From: Thraustochytrium sp. TN22
Taxonomy: Eukaryota > Sar > Bigyra > Thraustochytrida > Thraustochytriidae
Reading direction: 5' to 3'
NCBI GenBank assembly: GCA_013306675.1
Contig: JABLUY010000031.1
Coordinates: forward strand, 1-64,000
DNA length: 64,000 nucleotides
Shown one piece after another: positions 27,203 through 37,298 of the stretch. Both the position numbers and the translations under genes were made by a program. How positions within the stretch are numbered: the stretch's first letter is position 1; every line of letters begins with the position of its first letter. The notes under the pieces are model-generated. The model made no database searches, was not told where the DNA came from, and worked only from the letters and a program-made list of their open reading frames with translations.

Positions 27203-27247
27203 CGTGACGTCACGTCGCGTCACGTCACCTTACGTCATGTCACGTCC
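27203..27247. promoter_or_regulatory. cluster of ACGTC motifs with a TGACGTCA palindrome
   Basis: Five acgtc words in 45 bp, including the CRE-type palindrome tgacgtca at 27205-27212. Two more acgtc words lie near 27320. In other eukaryotes this core binds bZIP factors; here the role is inferred only. Confidence 0.4.
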
Positions 27248-27272
27248 GAACGGCGGACACACCTCGCCTCGC

Positions 27273-27299
27273 GCCACGCCACGCCACGCCACGCCACGC
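27273..27299. repeat. pentanucleotide ccacg repeat
   Basis: About five consecutive ccacg units. Confidence 0.8.
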
Positions 27300-28355
27300 T
27301 ACTGCACCGGTGACCGGCACGTCACGTCGAAAAGGTCGCTCTCGTCGGAGCATTCTTTTCATTCACACCTGGCACCTCGCCGACGGGCCGCGCCAGGCGT
27401 TGGCACTGACTGCCAGGTAAGGCGACAGAGAATCCCAGGCGGATGAGCCATCGACCAGCAATCCTCGGCGCTAGCCAGCCAGTCAGGCCGTGGCCGCATC
27501 GCATCCGTCACCGCCAACGGCGCCTGGCCATCTTGGAGCTTCGAAGTTCGAGGCTGGCAGACCCGCGAGTTGGTTCCTGCAATCAACTTGAAGCGTATTG
27601 ACGTTGTGGGGGTGGTTCCACTCTCTACGCCCGTCCGAGTCCTGCGAGCTGGCTGCACTCGCGCCTTGCTAGGGCAGCTAGGCCTTGCTGGACTTAGCTA
27701 GCTAGCTAGTAGCTGCACTCTGCGGCGCTCCGGCGCTCCGACGCGGCCAGGGCCGCCAGGCCGCGTGTAGCACGTGCGCTCTTGGAATTGATTCCAGGCC
27801 CGGGAGGCCCGGCCCCGGCGAGCGCCGGCGAGCGGGACCACCAGCGGCGGCGGCCCCGACGGAGCCACGGGCCAGGGAGGCCACAGCCTCTGTGAATTCA
27901 CGCCTCGGAAGACGAAAGTCAATCATCGAGTCATCGACCAACCGCGACGGGTTCTTCATGCTGGAGTGAGTGCCTCCTGGGGAGCTCGGCACGCAAGGCG
28001 GGCAGCCAAAGCCGCAGCGGCGCCACTCCGACTGGTGGAAGACTGAAAGAAGCTCTCTTGAGGCTCTCTCCTTCTGTCTCTTCCCGGACCCGCCGTCGCT
28101 GCACAACGATTCGCCGGTTCGGAGGTGTCTGACACTGTCTGTCAAGAACGGTCAAGGATTGACGCGTCGCGATTCGCAAACGATAATCCTTCAAGCTCGC
28201 GAACTTGAAACATGCGAAGCGCATCGAGGGGCGTGGTGGCACGGTGGGGCCAGAGAGCCTTTCGCCACAGAGCTGGTCGGTTGCGGCAAAAAGCCCGCGA
28301 CCCGACCGTTGGCGCGTCTGCGAGCGAGATCGATGACCTGCGCCGTCATCCGAAG

Positions 28356-28387
28356 AGCTAGCTAGCTAGCTAGCTAGCTAGCTAGCT
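28356..28387. repeat. (AGCT)8 self-complementary repeat
   Basis: Thirty-two bases of pure agct, fully palindromic. Confidence 0.9.
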
Positions 28388-29371
28388 CTCCGTCCCTACG
28401 CGTCTCCACCGAGTCTTCTGCACAGGCTGCCTGGAGGGAGTGACTCTACCATGGTATTTCGTTTCTTGCAATCGCCTACGAGTCTCGAGGTGGCTGGCAT
28501 GATGGCATGCTGCCAGTCGCCATTCCTAGATAGCCTCACGGGCCTTGCACCGGCCAGTGAAAGCGTGCAACCTGCTATGAGTGACGCACTGCATGATGAG
28601 GATGGTCCGAGTCGCAAGGAAGTCAAGGCCTAGGCCTAGGTGCGGAATTTCAAGTTGATGAGATCCGCCGCCAGCCATGGCCAGCCAGCCACAGCACCCA
28701 GCGCTGCAGGCCGCCGGAGCTGAGGCCGCTGCCACCGGAGCTCGCGCGGCCGCGCGCAACCGGAGGGAGGTCCGAGTCCGTACGCAGGAAGGAACGAAGC
28801 CGCGAGAGGGCGGAGCTCAGCGCCCGGCCCCGGGCGGAAGGAACTTCAAGGAAGAGAGAGAGACCAAGCAAGGTGCAGCGCCCCGGCTGAGCTGGCCGCT
28901 GCCGCGCATCACGCCGCGCCATGCCCAGCTGGCTGCCAGTGGCCACGATGGCTGGCCCGGCCGCTGAGCGGCCACGGCGCGCAGCACGGCGCGGCGCGGT
29001 GGCGCGGTGAGGCAGGCCCAGTCCCAGTCAATGGCGGTCAGGGGCGGCACGTGTGCGGAAGCGGCCGCGCTGCATGAGGCCCAAACATGCTGCAGCTTCG
29101 CATTGGGAAGCATCCGCCCGTGGGCGGGAGGCGGTCAAGGTCAGGTGGGGCCCTGCCTGGGGCAGCCCCATCCACTGTCAGCGCGCACAGCTGACACAAT
29201 CCCAGTGACACACACAAGCCGCAACTTTTTACGCCCGCCGCCACTGTGGGGGAGCAAGCGTCCGCGCTGCCCTGGCGGTGTCTCAGGCCCCACGAGCGGC
29301 GCGACGCGCACCGTGCGTGAGCGAGAGCTCAACCTAAGCGAGCGAGCGACAAGCGTGTGGCTTTCTGGCTT

Positions 29372-29436
29372 GCGACGCGACGCGATGCGATGCGATGTGA
29401 TGCGACGCGACGCGACGCGACGCGACGCGACGCGAC
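29372..29436. repeat. pentanucleotide gcgac/gcgat tract
   Basis: About thirteen period-5 units, gcgac with gcgat/gtgat variants in the middle. Confidence 0.85.
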
Positions 29437-30323
29437 CAGACCAGCCAGCGCCCACCAGGACTCGTAGTCAGTGGGGAAGGCGATCTGGTTGGGCCGATCA
29501 ACGCGGCGCCAGCTGCCGCAACACCAAGCTATACCGCAGGCGTCTCCGGGCTTGCCACGAAAGACAGAACCCGACCGCTTCCATCGAGCCGAATTCTCCC
29601 TGCTGGCTGGCGGCTGGCTCAGCACGTCTACCCTACCTGCTGTCGCCGGCCATCCTGTGCTGGCTGCAGGCTTGCCTTGCCGCCACATGCCTGGCTGCTC
29701 AGAAGCGGCTGCTGGCTGCTGGCTGCTAACTAGACTAGATCTTTTGCCCCGGCTTCAAGCGACTTTAAGCCGCCGCCAGAGCCGCGTTCGGTCGGCAAGC
29801 CAATCTAGCTAGCAGCCGGCAGCTGCGGCTACGACATGATAGCACCGCAGAGCTTGCGAGCGTCCACTACGCGAGCGAGCGAGCGACTCTGCATTCCGCA
29901 TACAAGTTGAAGTCTTATCTTTGCGCTGGAGGAACGCGCGGCGGACGATTTCTTCGTCATTTCTGCAGGCGCCGCAAGCGTGCGTGCGAGCGAGCCACCG
30001 AGCAGCGTGAGCGCGAGTCCAGCTCGGATCGACTCGGAGCGCGCAGCCAAGGCAGCCAACCAGCTCCAGCTTGCGCAGGAACTAACTCGAAGTCTCGGGG
30101 CGTCTCGGGTGCGCCGGCGCGGAGCGCTCGAGTTGCGGCTCCGCTGCTTTGCGCTGTCCAGGTCGCTGGGCTCGCCGCGCACCTCCATCTCGTCTGCTTC
30201 CAGCCAGCCTGCCTGGAGCGTCCCGCGACGCCCACGTGCCGCTCCGCTGCGGCGCTGCCCGCGCGCCGCCGGGCCACGCGCGGCTCGAGCGCCCAAGTCG
30301 GGGGCGCGCCCGAGGCGAGCCGC

Positions 30324-30347
30324 CTGGCTAGCTAGCTAGCTAGCCAG
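30324..30347. repeat. 24-bp perfect palindrome of CTAG units
   Basis: Reads ctggctagctag followed by its exact reverse complement; a further cagctggccagc follows. Confidence 0.85.
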
Positions 30348-30612
30348 CTGGCCAGCACACGCCTCGCGACTCGCAAGTTGAAGCCCCCCTGCCCCTGCCC
30401 GCGGCGGCGGCGCCGCAGCTGTGAACCCGGCACGAAGAAGCGGAGAAAGCAGCTGAAAGCTGCAGCTTTGGGCGCAGAGCTGGCGCAGAAGCTGGCTGGA
30501 CCCGGTCGAGCTTTCCCGCGCGAGCTGGCTGCTCCGCGGAGCCGCTTGGCCGTCGCGCCGCGCCCGCGCTCGGTAAACTGACAACTAACTCGGCTAACTA
30601 CCGAAGGAGCAA

Positions 30613-30780
30613 CGCGCAGCGCGGTGCGGCGCAGCGCAGCGCAGCGGAGCGCAGCGCGGCGAGCGCAGCGAGCGAGGCGACCCGACCTGCCCACGTCCGC
30701 CCGCCCCTGCGTCGCCTGGCGCACGCAACGCAGCGCAGCGCAGCGCAGCGCAGCGCAGCGGCGCAGCGCAGCGCAGCGCG
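30613..30780. repeat. gcagc/cgcag pentanucleotide tracts
   Basis: Two tracts, about 30613-30675 (imperfect) and 30726-30780 (nearly pure gcagc), separated by about 50 bp of mixed sequence. Confidence 0.8.
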
Positions 30781-31048
30781 GCTCAAGGGCGAAGCGAGGA
30801 GTGCGCCGCCGACAAGGCGAGCCTTGTGCCGCCCGCCAGACGAGAGACCCGCCACAGGGCTCGCGAGCTCGCTCCAGGTGGGCTCTCGCCGAGCGAGCGA
30901 GCGAGCGAGCAAGCGAGAGCGAGCAAGCGAGAGCGCTAGGAGCAGGCTCAAGCCCTCGCCGCGGCTCTGCCGTGCCGCGAGCGCCGCGAGCTCTCATATC
31001 ACCAGCTCGCCTCGCGCGCGAGAGCGCCTGAAAGAGATCAAGAGACAG

Positions 31049-31086
31049 GCCGAGCAGGCAGGCAGGCAGGCAGGAAGGCAGGCAGG
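31049..31086. repeat. GCAG tetranucleotide repeat
   Basis: About nine ggca units with one ggaa variant. Confidence 0.8.
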
Positions 31087-31171
31087 CACTGGCAGAACCC
31101 GAAGCTACTCGGTCGCTCGCTCGCTCTGTTGCAGTCTGACTGCCTGACAGGCACAGGCAGCCAGACGGCAA

Positions 31172-31251
31172 CCTCGCTCGCCCGCCCGCCCGCCCGCCCG
31201 CCCGCCCGCCCGCCCGCCCGCCCGCCCGCCCGCTCGCTCGCTCGCTCGCTA
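31172..31251. repeat. (CCCG)n then (CTCG)n tract
   Basis: About thirteen cccg units flanked by ctcg units. The minus strand is a run of GGGC, so G-quadruplex formation is possible. Confidence 0.85.
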
Positions 31252-31814
31252 GCATCACGAGCTCTGTCGCTCACAGTGCGTCGCCATTTGCGCACCGCCG
31301 ATCTTGGGGCCCACGCTGTCCAAGTCCGAGTCCGAGTCGCCGACTCGGAGTCGGGCCATCAAGATGGCCTGCTCTGAGTGACCAGGTCATGTGTGACTGG
31401 AACACCCTCCCAGCCCGGCCGGGCCGGCCGGCGGCCCGGGGCCCGGGCCGCGGCGGGGGTGCCGCCTGCCGGTGAGACTCTGAGGCGGAGTCAATGCCCC
31501 ACCGGCATTGCAAACATGCAAAATGTAGTTCAGGCTCCTCAGGCTGTCCCTGGCCTCGGGCTTGCCTTGGCTTGCTTGCCTTGGCAGACCGTTGCTTTCG
31601 TTTTTGCTTGGACAGTGAGTGGGTGGCCCGGCCCGCCTGTGCGTGCGCATCACGGCGACCGCAAGGAGCTGGGAATGTGGCTGGCGGCGGCAGCCTGAGC
31701 GTGTGTATCATACGTAGCTATGCGTGCGTATCGTCCGTTTCTTGAAAGCTATGTTACCAGGTGTCAACCAACCAACCCACCAACCAACCCACCAAGCGAG
31801 AAGCGCGAGTCCCT

Positions 31815-32399
31815 TCATCTCACGGTGTGCCGCGCCTCTGCCTTGTAAACGTCTTGTGGCAGACTCGCCCGTTGTCGCTCTCTCAACTCTTGCAGCCAAG
31901 CAACCGAAGGGCGCGGCTTGCCTGGCGCCGGCGGCGAGCGCGGGACGAGGATTCGAGCAGCCTCGAGCGCAGCAGCCCGTCGCCGATGCGCACGCTTGAC
32001 AGGGAGGCAGGCCGCGAAGCTGCGTGACGAGAGCGCTTGCAACTCCGCCTCGAGGCGTGCCGGCACGCCGCGGTCCGCCGCGCCCCCAAAGTAGCGTCCC
32101 GCAGCGCTGCTGGTCTCCACGGCGGCCTGCAGCTGGCCGCGCACCTCGCCCATGTGGCGCAGCTGTCGCTCCAGGTCGGCCTCCGTCCGCGCCGGTGGCG
32201 GCACCCACGGCCTGCTGCGCGGCTCCAGCTGCGGCCAGCGTCTCCCCTCACCCTCCAGGCCGCCCGCCTCCGCGCGCAGGCGCACGCGGGCCTGCACGAG
32301 GCGCCGCTCGCGCGCGTCGCGGCACAGGTCCCGGAGCGCCGCGCCCGGCATCGCGCCGCGCTCCTCCGCGCGCCGCGGCGGCGGCCCCATGGCCGCCAT
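31815..32399 (-). CDS. hypothetical protein, weakly supported
   Basis: 194 aa from the ATG at 32399 (MAAMGPPPRRAEERG). The frame is open further upstream, but those codons are Arg/Ala leader-like. No domain recognised. Reasons to list it: a long frame in a place where a gene divergent from the USP gene would fit, a mixed composition with Trp, Tyr and Phe, and helix-like segments such as TEADLERQLRHMGEVRGQLQ (about 92-111) and PSVAWLQELRERQ near the end. Reasons for doubt: high GC produces spurious frames in this genome, and Arg and Ala dominate. The stop overlaps nothing. Role unknown. Confidence 0.35.
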   Translation of the reverse strand: MAAMGPPPRRAEERGAMPGAALRDLCRDARERRLVQARVRLRAEAGGLEGEGRRWPQLEPRSRPWVPPPARTEADLERQLRHMGEVRGQLQAAVETSSAAGRYFGGAADRGVPARLEAELQALSSRSFAACLPVKRAHRRRAAALEAARILVPRSPPAPGKPRPSVAWLQELRERQRASLPQDVYKAEARHTVR

Positions 32400-32635
32400 G
32401 CGCCCCTGCGCCTCCGCCGCCCCCTCGCGCCCCTGCCCGTGCCCCCGCGCCGTGCCCGCGCGCGCGCTTGCCGGTCTGCGCGCGCGCCGCGCTCGCGTCC
32501 CAGCCGAGCGCCGCGGCGCGATGGACACGGCGCTCGCTGGCGCGCGAGCGGGCCTTGGCGCGAAAGGTCCGAGGGGCGGCCGCGCGAGTTTGAACAAGCA
32601 AGCAGGCTACTACTAGTAGAGCTTGCGGCGGCGGC

Positions 32636-32666
<31 letters not shown>

Positions 32667-32691
32667 GGCGGCGCGCGCGCGCGCGGGCGCC

Positions 32692-35460
32692 ATGGGCGAG
32701 GCGCGGTGCCGGCACCTGCGCAAGGACGGCTTCAAGCCGGCGGCGGCGCTGCGCGCGCTCAAGCGGCTGGGCGCGCCGCCGCAGGCGCAGGAGCAGCCGG
32801 CGGCGGCCGCGGCGACGGCGGCGCTGCACGTGTGCGTCTCGTGCGGCGAGCTGGTGTGGGCGGGCAGCGGGCTGGCGAGCCACTGCGACGTGCGCGACCA
32901 CCCGGTGTTTGCGGCGCTTGAAGCTGGCGGGCGCGGGGCGAGCGCCTGCCTCGTGTGCGTGCGCTGCGACGCGGCCGAGGAGGACGGGCTCGACTCGGAC
33001 GCCGACGCCGACGGCGTCGACGCCGACGCTGAGATAGGCGCGGCCTGGCGCGGCCTGGCGGCGCGCGTCGCCGTGCGCGACTCGCGCGCCCCGGAGTTTC
33101 TGCGGGACGCGCAAGAATGGGTCATGAACCACGACCTCGCGGCGATCTGCGCCGCGCACACACAAAAGGCGGCCGGGTCAGGGGCGTGTGCAGCGGCCGC
33201 CGCCTCGGACGAGGACGAGGACGAGGAGCTTTCAGCTTCAAGCAAAAAGGGCAGGAAGAAGCAGAAGAAGAAGGACAAGGGCGGCAACACCAAGTCCAAG
33301 ACGGGCGCCAAGGCGCGCAAAAAGGAGCGCGGCAGCAGCGACGACGGCGGCGCCAGCGGCGCACAGGCTGCGCCCGTGCTGCTGCTGGAGGATGCCCCAC
33401 GCGACGCGGCGCCCGCGCCTGTCGCGCCGGCGGCCGGCGTGAGCGCCGGCGGCCAGCTCTTTGGCATTTCGAACATTGGCAATTCCTGCTTCCTCAATAG
33501 CGTGCTGCAGGTGCTTGCTCACTCCCCGGAGCTACCCTACGACGTGGCGGCGGCAACAGTCGCAGCAGCCGCGAAACAGGACAGCCGGCCCGACCTGGAC
33601 CTCGGCTTCACCGAGGCTGTCGCCGGGATCCTCGGCGCCGTCCTGTATGGCAGCGTTCACGGCCACGGCCGCCGCTTCGGCAAGCGGCACAGCGGCCCTG
33701 AGGAGTCGTACCGGGCGCGCGGACCTAGCATTCCGGAGGGCCCGGCCGAAGACCACTCAGACGACGACGACGACGACGAGGAGGAGGAGGAGGAGGAAGA
33801 GGAGGAGAAGCATGCGCCGGTTCCCGATGCCTGGGACGATGATAGCATCGGCCCTGCGTCGGAGGGAGAGGGCGAGCGGCGCCGTGGCAAGGGCGCCAAA
33901 AAGTTAGGCAAGAAGCAGACGAGCGCGTCATCCAAGGCCGAGGCGCGCGGCGACCCGGGCATGACGAGCAAGAAGAAGACGACGAAGACAAAGCCAAAGA
34001 CGGCCACGAAGAAGAATTCGAAGGCTCAAAGTATCGAAGCCCAGGCCGTGAAGGCGGCGCTACACCCGAAACGCAAGGTCCACCCGAGCGAGGTGCTGGG
34101 CCAGATCATGATCCGCGCGCCGCAGCTGGGTGGCTACGGCCAGCAGGACGCGCACGAGCTGCTCGTAGAGCTTTTGCGCGCGCTCGAGGAGGACGAGAAG
34201 GCGCTGCGGGCCCAGGACAAGGACGCCGCCTCTGCGGCGCCGACCGGCGCCGGTCCTTTCCGCTCCTACGTCTGGAAGCTGCTCTCCACCGAGGTGACGC
34301 GCGAGGTGAAATGCCTGCACTGCGGCCACACCTCGCGCCGCACCGAGGAGAGCGTGGTCTCGTCGCTGGACGTGCCAGACGACCGCGACGGTCGGCCGGC
34401 GCTCTTGCGCCGCTGCGTGGAACAGATTCAGGACGAGATTCATCTACGCGTCGCCGACGACAACGGCCTCGAGTGCGAGAAGTGCTCCACGCCACCACCG
34501 CCGCCTGCTGCGGCCCCAGTGGCGAGCGCGTTCGATGCCGACTTCACTGACCTCGGTCTGGACGAGGGCGCAGCCTCGGACAGCGTCCTTGCGTCTCCGG
34601 ATCCCCTCGCTTCGCCGGACGCGCTCGAGATGGGCTTCTCGCGTCTGGACCTCAACAGCCCGTCTTCAGACGTCCTCGTCGATGGCGAGGTGTACCACTC
34701 GGACAGCAGCGACGCGGCGAGCGTGTCGCCGGACCCCGGCGCCTCGGCCGATGATGAGAAGGAAGATGAGGACCGGATGAGTGGTGGGCTGCCTCAGGAC
34801 GAGGGCGAAGAGGGTGGCGAGGAGGAGACACCGGAGGGCGACCCGCTCGCGCCGTCGGACCCAATCGCTGAGCCGCCCAAGGTGATCAAGCGCGACGCCG
34901 TCATCACGGACCGCCTGTCGCGCGCGCCGCCGCTGCTCGCGCTGCACCTGAAGCGCTTCCAGACAACCTTTAGCAAGGGCGCTGTGCGGACACGCAAGAT
35001 CAGGACGCCCGTCCGCGTGAAAGAGCGCGAGGAGTTCTCCTTTGGCAATCAGAAGACGACATGTGCCTATCGTCTCTACGGCGTTGTCTGCCACCGCGGC
35101 GCCGGTCTCAATCGCGGGCACTATATTGCTTATGTGCGACCCAGGCTCCTCTCAGAGGACGAGATCGCCACGGAGGATGAGGAGAGTACCGTGTCCCCAG
35201 GGGATGCGGCGCGTGGCCAGTGGTGGTACGCGTCGGATTCTCAGGTGCGTCCTGTCGCCGCAAGCCAGGTCTTGGACGACGAGGCGTATCTTCTCTTCTT
35301 TGAGCGCATCGGCGCCGGGCTGCTCAAGGCCGAGACCGACGCTGACAGTGCGGAGGACGATCTCGTGATTGTGGAGTCCGCAGGCCACGAGAGCCGCGGC
35401 GGAGACCGCGAGCCGTCTTCCTTTTCTTCCTCAGACGACCTCGTCCTGGTGGAGGGTTGA
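32692..35460 (+). CDS. ubiquitin-specific protease, USP16/USP45-like
   Basis: 922 aa from the ATG at 32692; in-frame codons before it are GGC repeats. An N-terminal UBP-type zinc finger (about 5-100) begins CRHLRKDGF and continues HVCVSCGEL and CLVCVRCD, the order seen in USP16/45. A Lys-rich and Ser-rich linker follows. The catalytic core starts [17 protein letters not shown] (nucleophile Cys266). A long acidic and Lys-rich insert (about 350-450) splits it, with another acidic insert at about 640-750. The His box is NRGHYIAYV (His810) and the third residue Asp849 is in YASDSQV; a Zn-ribbon pair CLHCGH / CEKC lies between. The chain ends [14 protein letters not shown], then an acidic Ser tail. 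It cleaves ubiquitin from substrates; USP16 acts on histone H2A, so a chromatin role is possible but unproven. Catalytic triad intact. Confidence 0.9.
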   Translation: MGEARCRHLRKDGFKPAAALRALKRLGAPPQAQEQPAAAAATAALHVCVSCGELVWAGSGLASHCDVRDHPVFAALEAGGRGASACLVCVRCDAAEEDGLDSDADADGVDADAEIGAAWRGLAARVAVRDSRAPEFLRDAQEWVMNHDLAAICAAHTQKAAGSGACAAAAASDEDEDEELSASSKKGRKKQKKKDKGGNTKSKTGAKARKKERGSSDDGGASGAQAAPVLLLEDAPRDAAPAPVAPAAGVSAGGQLFGISNIGNSCFLNSVLQVLAHSPELPYDVAAATVAAAAKQDSRPDLDLGFTEAVAGILGAVLYGSVHGHGRRFGKRHSGPEESYRARGPSIPEGPAEDHSDDDDDDEEEEEEEEEEKHAPVPDAWDDDSIGPASEGEGERRRGKGAKKLGKKQTSASSKAEARGDPGMTSKKKTTKTKPKTATKKNSKAQSIEAQAVKAALHPKRKVHPSEVLGQIMIRAPQLGGYGQQDAHELLVELLRALEEDEKALRAQDKDAASAAPTGAGPFRSYVWKLLSTEVTREVKCLHCGHTSRRTEESVVSSLDVPDDRDGRPALLRRCVEQIQDEIHLRVADDNGLECEKCSTPPPPPAAAPVASAFDADFTDLGLDEGAASDSVLASPDPLASPDALEMGFSRLDLNSPSSDVLVDGEVYHSDSSDAASVSPDPGASADDEKEDEDRMSGGLPQDEGEEGGEEETPEGDPLAPSDPIAEPPKVIKRDAVITDRLSRAPPLLALHLKRFQTTFSKGAVRTRKIRTPVRVKEREEFSFGNQKTTCAYRLYGVVCHRGAGLNRGHYIAYVRPRLLSEDEIATEDEESTVSPGDAARGQWWYASDSQVRPVAASQVLDDEAYLLFFERIGAGLLKAETDADSAEDDLVIVESAGHESRGGDREPSSFSSSDDLVLVEG

Positions 35461-35546
35461 CCGACCAAGCAACCAAGTGAGAGCAACCGAGTCAAAATTG
35501 ACCCTGCCGTGGGTGGTGGGTCTCGCTCGGCACGGGTTAGCATATC

Positions 35547-35634
35547 GCCATGCCATGCCATGCCATGCCATGCCATGCCATGCCACGCCATGCCATGCCA
35601 TGCCATGCCATGCCATGCCATGCCATGCCATGTC
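35547..35634. repeat. ccatg pentanucleotide array
   Basis: About seventeen units of ccatg with one ccacg unit; the last units decay. Confidence 0.9.
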
Positions 35635-35827
35635 ATACCGTACTCGGAAAGTTACATGTACTTTTAGTAGCGTAGCAGCAAAGTGTAGAAGCACGTAGCA
35701 GCAAAACGCGGAAACCGTATGGATGATGAGAGATACCTAACTTAGCGCAACAGCAAATCGCGGAAGCAGTATGATGATAAGAGAGACCCTGCGCTCGCTT
35801 CTCGGAGCCCGGTTGATCTCGGCTTCC

Positions 35828-35969
35828 TCGCTTGTCGCAATGATCCTCGCTTGCCGCAATGCTTGTCACAATGATCTTATCGCCTGTCGCAATGATCCTC
35901 TCGCTTGCCGCAATGATCCTCGCTTGCCGCAATGATCCTCTCGCTTGTCGCAATGATCTTGGTTCGCTC
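35828..35969. repeat. 17-19 bp imperfect tandem repeat
   Basis: About seven units of cgcttgycgcaatgatcct with small deletions, just past the AP-1 mu stop. Confidence 0.8.
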
Positions 35970-36020
35970 ATGGTGGCAAAGTGTCATGACAGTCAATCTC
36001 TCTACTCAAGGTCAGCAGGT

Positions 36021-37298
36021 CTAGCTCATGCGCAGGCTGTAATCGCCGTTCTGCGTAATGTAGCGCACCCAGGGGAGCGCGCTGTAGCCACTACGCTCGA
36101 TGATCTTGAGGTAGCGGACCTGAATGCCGGAGACGGTAAAGTAGGGGATCTCGAAGCGCACGGAGGCAGGCTGCTTCCAGGATGTGTCGTTAGGGTCGGA
36201 GGTGGAGGGCAGGCCGAAGTGGGCGCGCATGACGACCTCCTTGGCGCCGTAAAACTGCTTGATGGACCAGACGATGGCGTCCTTGTCCGGAACGTAGGTG
36301 ACGGTGCCAATGGTAGTCTTGAAGGACGGCGAGTCGACGTCGGTGGGGACCGGAATTGTGATCTCGACGTTGTTGGCGATGGACTTGGACTTGAACTGCG
36401 AGCGCGCCGTGATAAGGTACTCGATGCGGCTGGACTTGTGCGGCTCGACCACGGCCTCGACCCAGATGAGCGGCTTCACATGGGTGTTGAGGCGGTAGCT
36501 CATGAGCTCGAACTCACCGTCTGGCGGGATGAAGCTGATGGTGCGGTCGTTCTCGAAGCGCGCCAGGCGCACGCACTGGTGGAACTTGACGTCCTCGAGC
36601 TCCACGGCCTTGCCCTTGGAGTAGTTGCGGCCCGACGCCTTGAACATGAGCTTATCGTTGAGCCCCAGCTTGAGCTCCGGCATGCCAGAGAGGAAGGACT
36701 TCATCTTGATCTTGCCCAGGATCTCCGAGTGCAGGACCTGGCCCGACGCGGACACCAGCAGGTTGAGCTCCTCGATCACGTCCAGGAAGACCTCGTTCTT
36801 ACGGTGCACGATCCCCTCGGACCGCCACGAGACCGCGTTCGTCAGCGTACCGGGCGGCCGCGGCTGCTCCTTCTCCAGCCGGAAGCCGCTCTGCGTGATG
36901 AACTCGCGCAGGATCTTTTCTTCCGTCGTCTGCGGGAAGCCAAAGTCCATCGTCTCGTCCAGCAGCTCGTAGATGATGACGAAGTTGTCGCGGATGCTCT
37001 CCTCGGACACCTCGCCAAAGTACCCCTTGAGCACGCCGCACAGCCGCACCATGTAGTTCATCGTCAAAAAGACGTTGGCGTTCTTCTTGGTCACCGACAG
37101 CACGTACAGGTTGTTGTACCGGATGTACACGAACGTCACATCCTGCTCCGTGAACACGGGCTTCACGTCCGCCTCCTCCTCCTCCTGGATGCGCGTCGCG
37201 AACCGCTCGATGCACGACACCGGCACATCGCCGCGGTAGTTTCTGCTAATCAGGATCTTCCCCTTGAGGTCCGTGAAGAAGATCGCGCTCGCCGCCAT
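36021..37298 (-). CDS. AP1M: AP-1 clathrin adaptor complex subunit mu
   Basis: 425 aa, the normal length for AP-1 mu. Longin-type N-terminal domain (1-140) starts MAASAIFFTDLKGKILISRN and contains YIRYNNLYVL and LLDETMDFGFPQTTE. A hinge with LTNAVSWRSEGI leads into the C-terminal mu-homology domain (about 168-425), which has KNEVFLDVIEELNLL, IKMKSFLSGMPELKLGLND, FIPPDGEFELMSYR and the ending GLPWVRYIT-type block (SALPWVRYITQNGDY). The mu subunit recognises YxxPhi sorting signals and assembles with gamma, beta1 and sigma1 for trans-Golgi/endosome clathrin vesicles. Conservation is high along the whole chain; mu1 rather than mu2 is favoured by the FGFPQTTE and VSWRSEGI blocks. No intron. Confidence 0.95.
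   Translation of the reverse strand: MAASAIFFTDLKGKILISRNYRGDVPVSCIERFATRIQEEEEADVKPVFTEQDVTFVYIRYNNLYVLSVTKKNANVFLTMNYMVRLCGVLKGYFGEVSEESIRDNFVIIYELLDETMDFGFPQTTEEKILREFITQSGFRLEKEQPRPPGTLTNAVSWRSEGIVHRKNEVFLDVIEELNLLVSASGQVLHSEILGKIKMKSFLSGMPELKLGLNDKLMFKASGRNYSKGKAVELEDVKFHQCVRLARFENDRTISFIPPDGEFELMSYRLNTHVKPLIWVEAVVEPHKSSRIEYLITARSQFKSKSIANNVEITIPVPTDVDSPSFKTTIGTVTYVPDKDAIVWSIKQFYGAKEVVMRAHFGLPSTSDPNDTSWKQPASVRFEIPYFTVSGIQVRYLKIIERSGYSALPWVRYITQNGDYSLRMS

Larger units (their letters stand above)
26088..31814. other. 5.7-kb gene-poor, repeat-rich region
   Basis: The longest stretch without a supportable gene. Open frames reach 308 codons but are Arg/Ala/Ser-rich repeat translations or lack domains. 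It contains the repeats listed separately, several CAAGTTGAA or TTCAAGTTG words (26146, 26227, 27584, 28649, 29903, 30374), and an 11-bp inverted repeat (cagtgacagtg at 26171-26181 with cactgtcactg at 26206-26216). I found no convincing tRNA, rRNA or transposase. It could be a large regulatory or noncoding-RNA region, a replication-related region, or decayed sequence. Confidence 0.55.
35461..36020. other. convergent intergenic region with repeats
   Basis: 3' regions of the USP (+) and AP-1 mu (-) genes. Lower GC. Holds a ccatg pentamer array, two imperfect copies of an about 50-bp unit (about 35693-35795, each with ..agcagcaaa.cgcggaa..), and a 17-19 bp tandem repeat at 35828-35969. No gene seen. 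Confidence 0.55.

Noticed and set aside
30332-31258. 308-codon minus-strand frame in the gene-poor island
   Set aside because: Made mostly of translated microsatellites (Gly-Gly-Arg-Ala, Ala-Leu-Arg-Cys).
26088-31814. tRNA or 5S rRNA genes
   Set aside because: No stretch with both internal promoter boxes and a cloverleaf was found by eye; a covariance search would decide.
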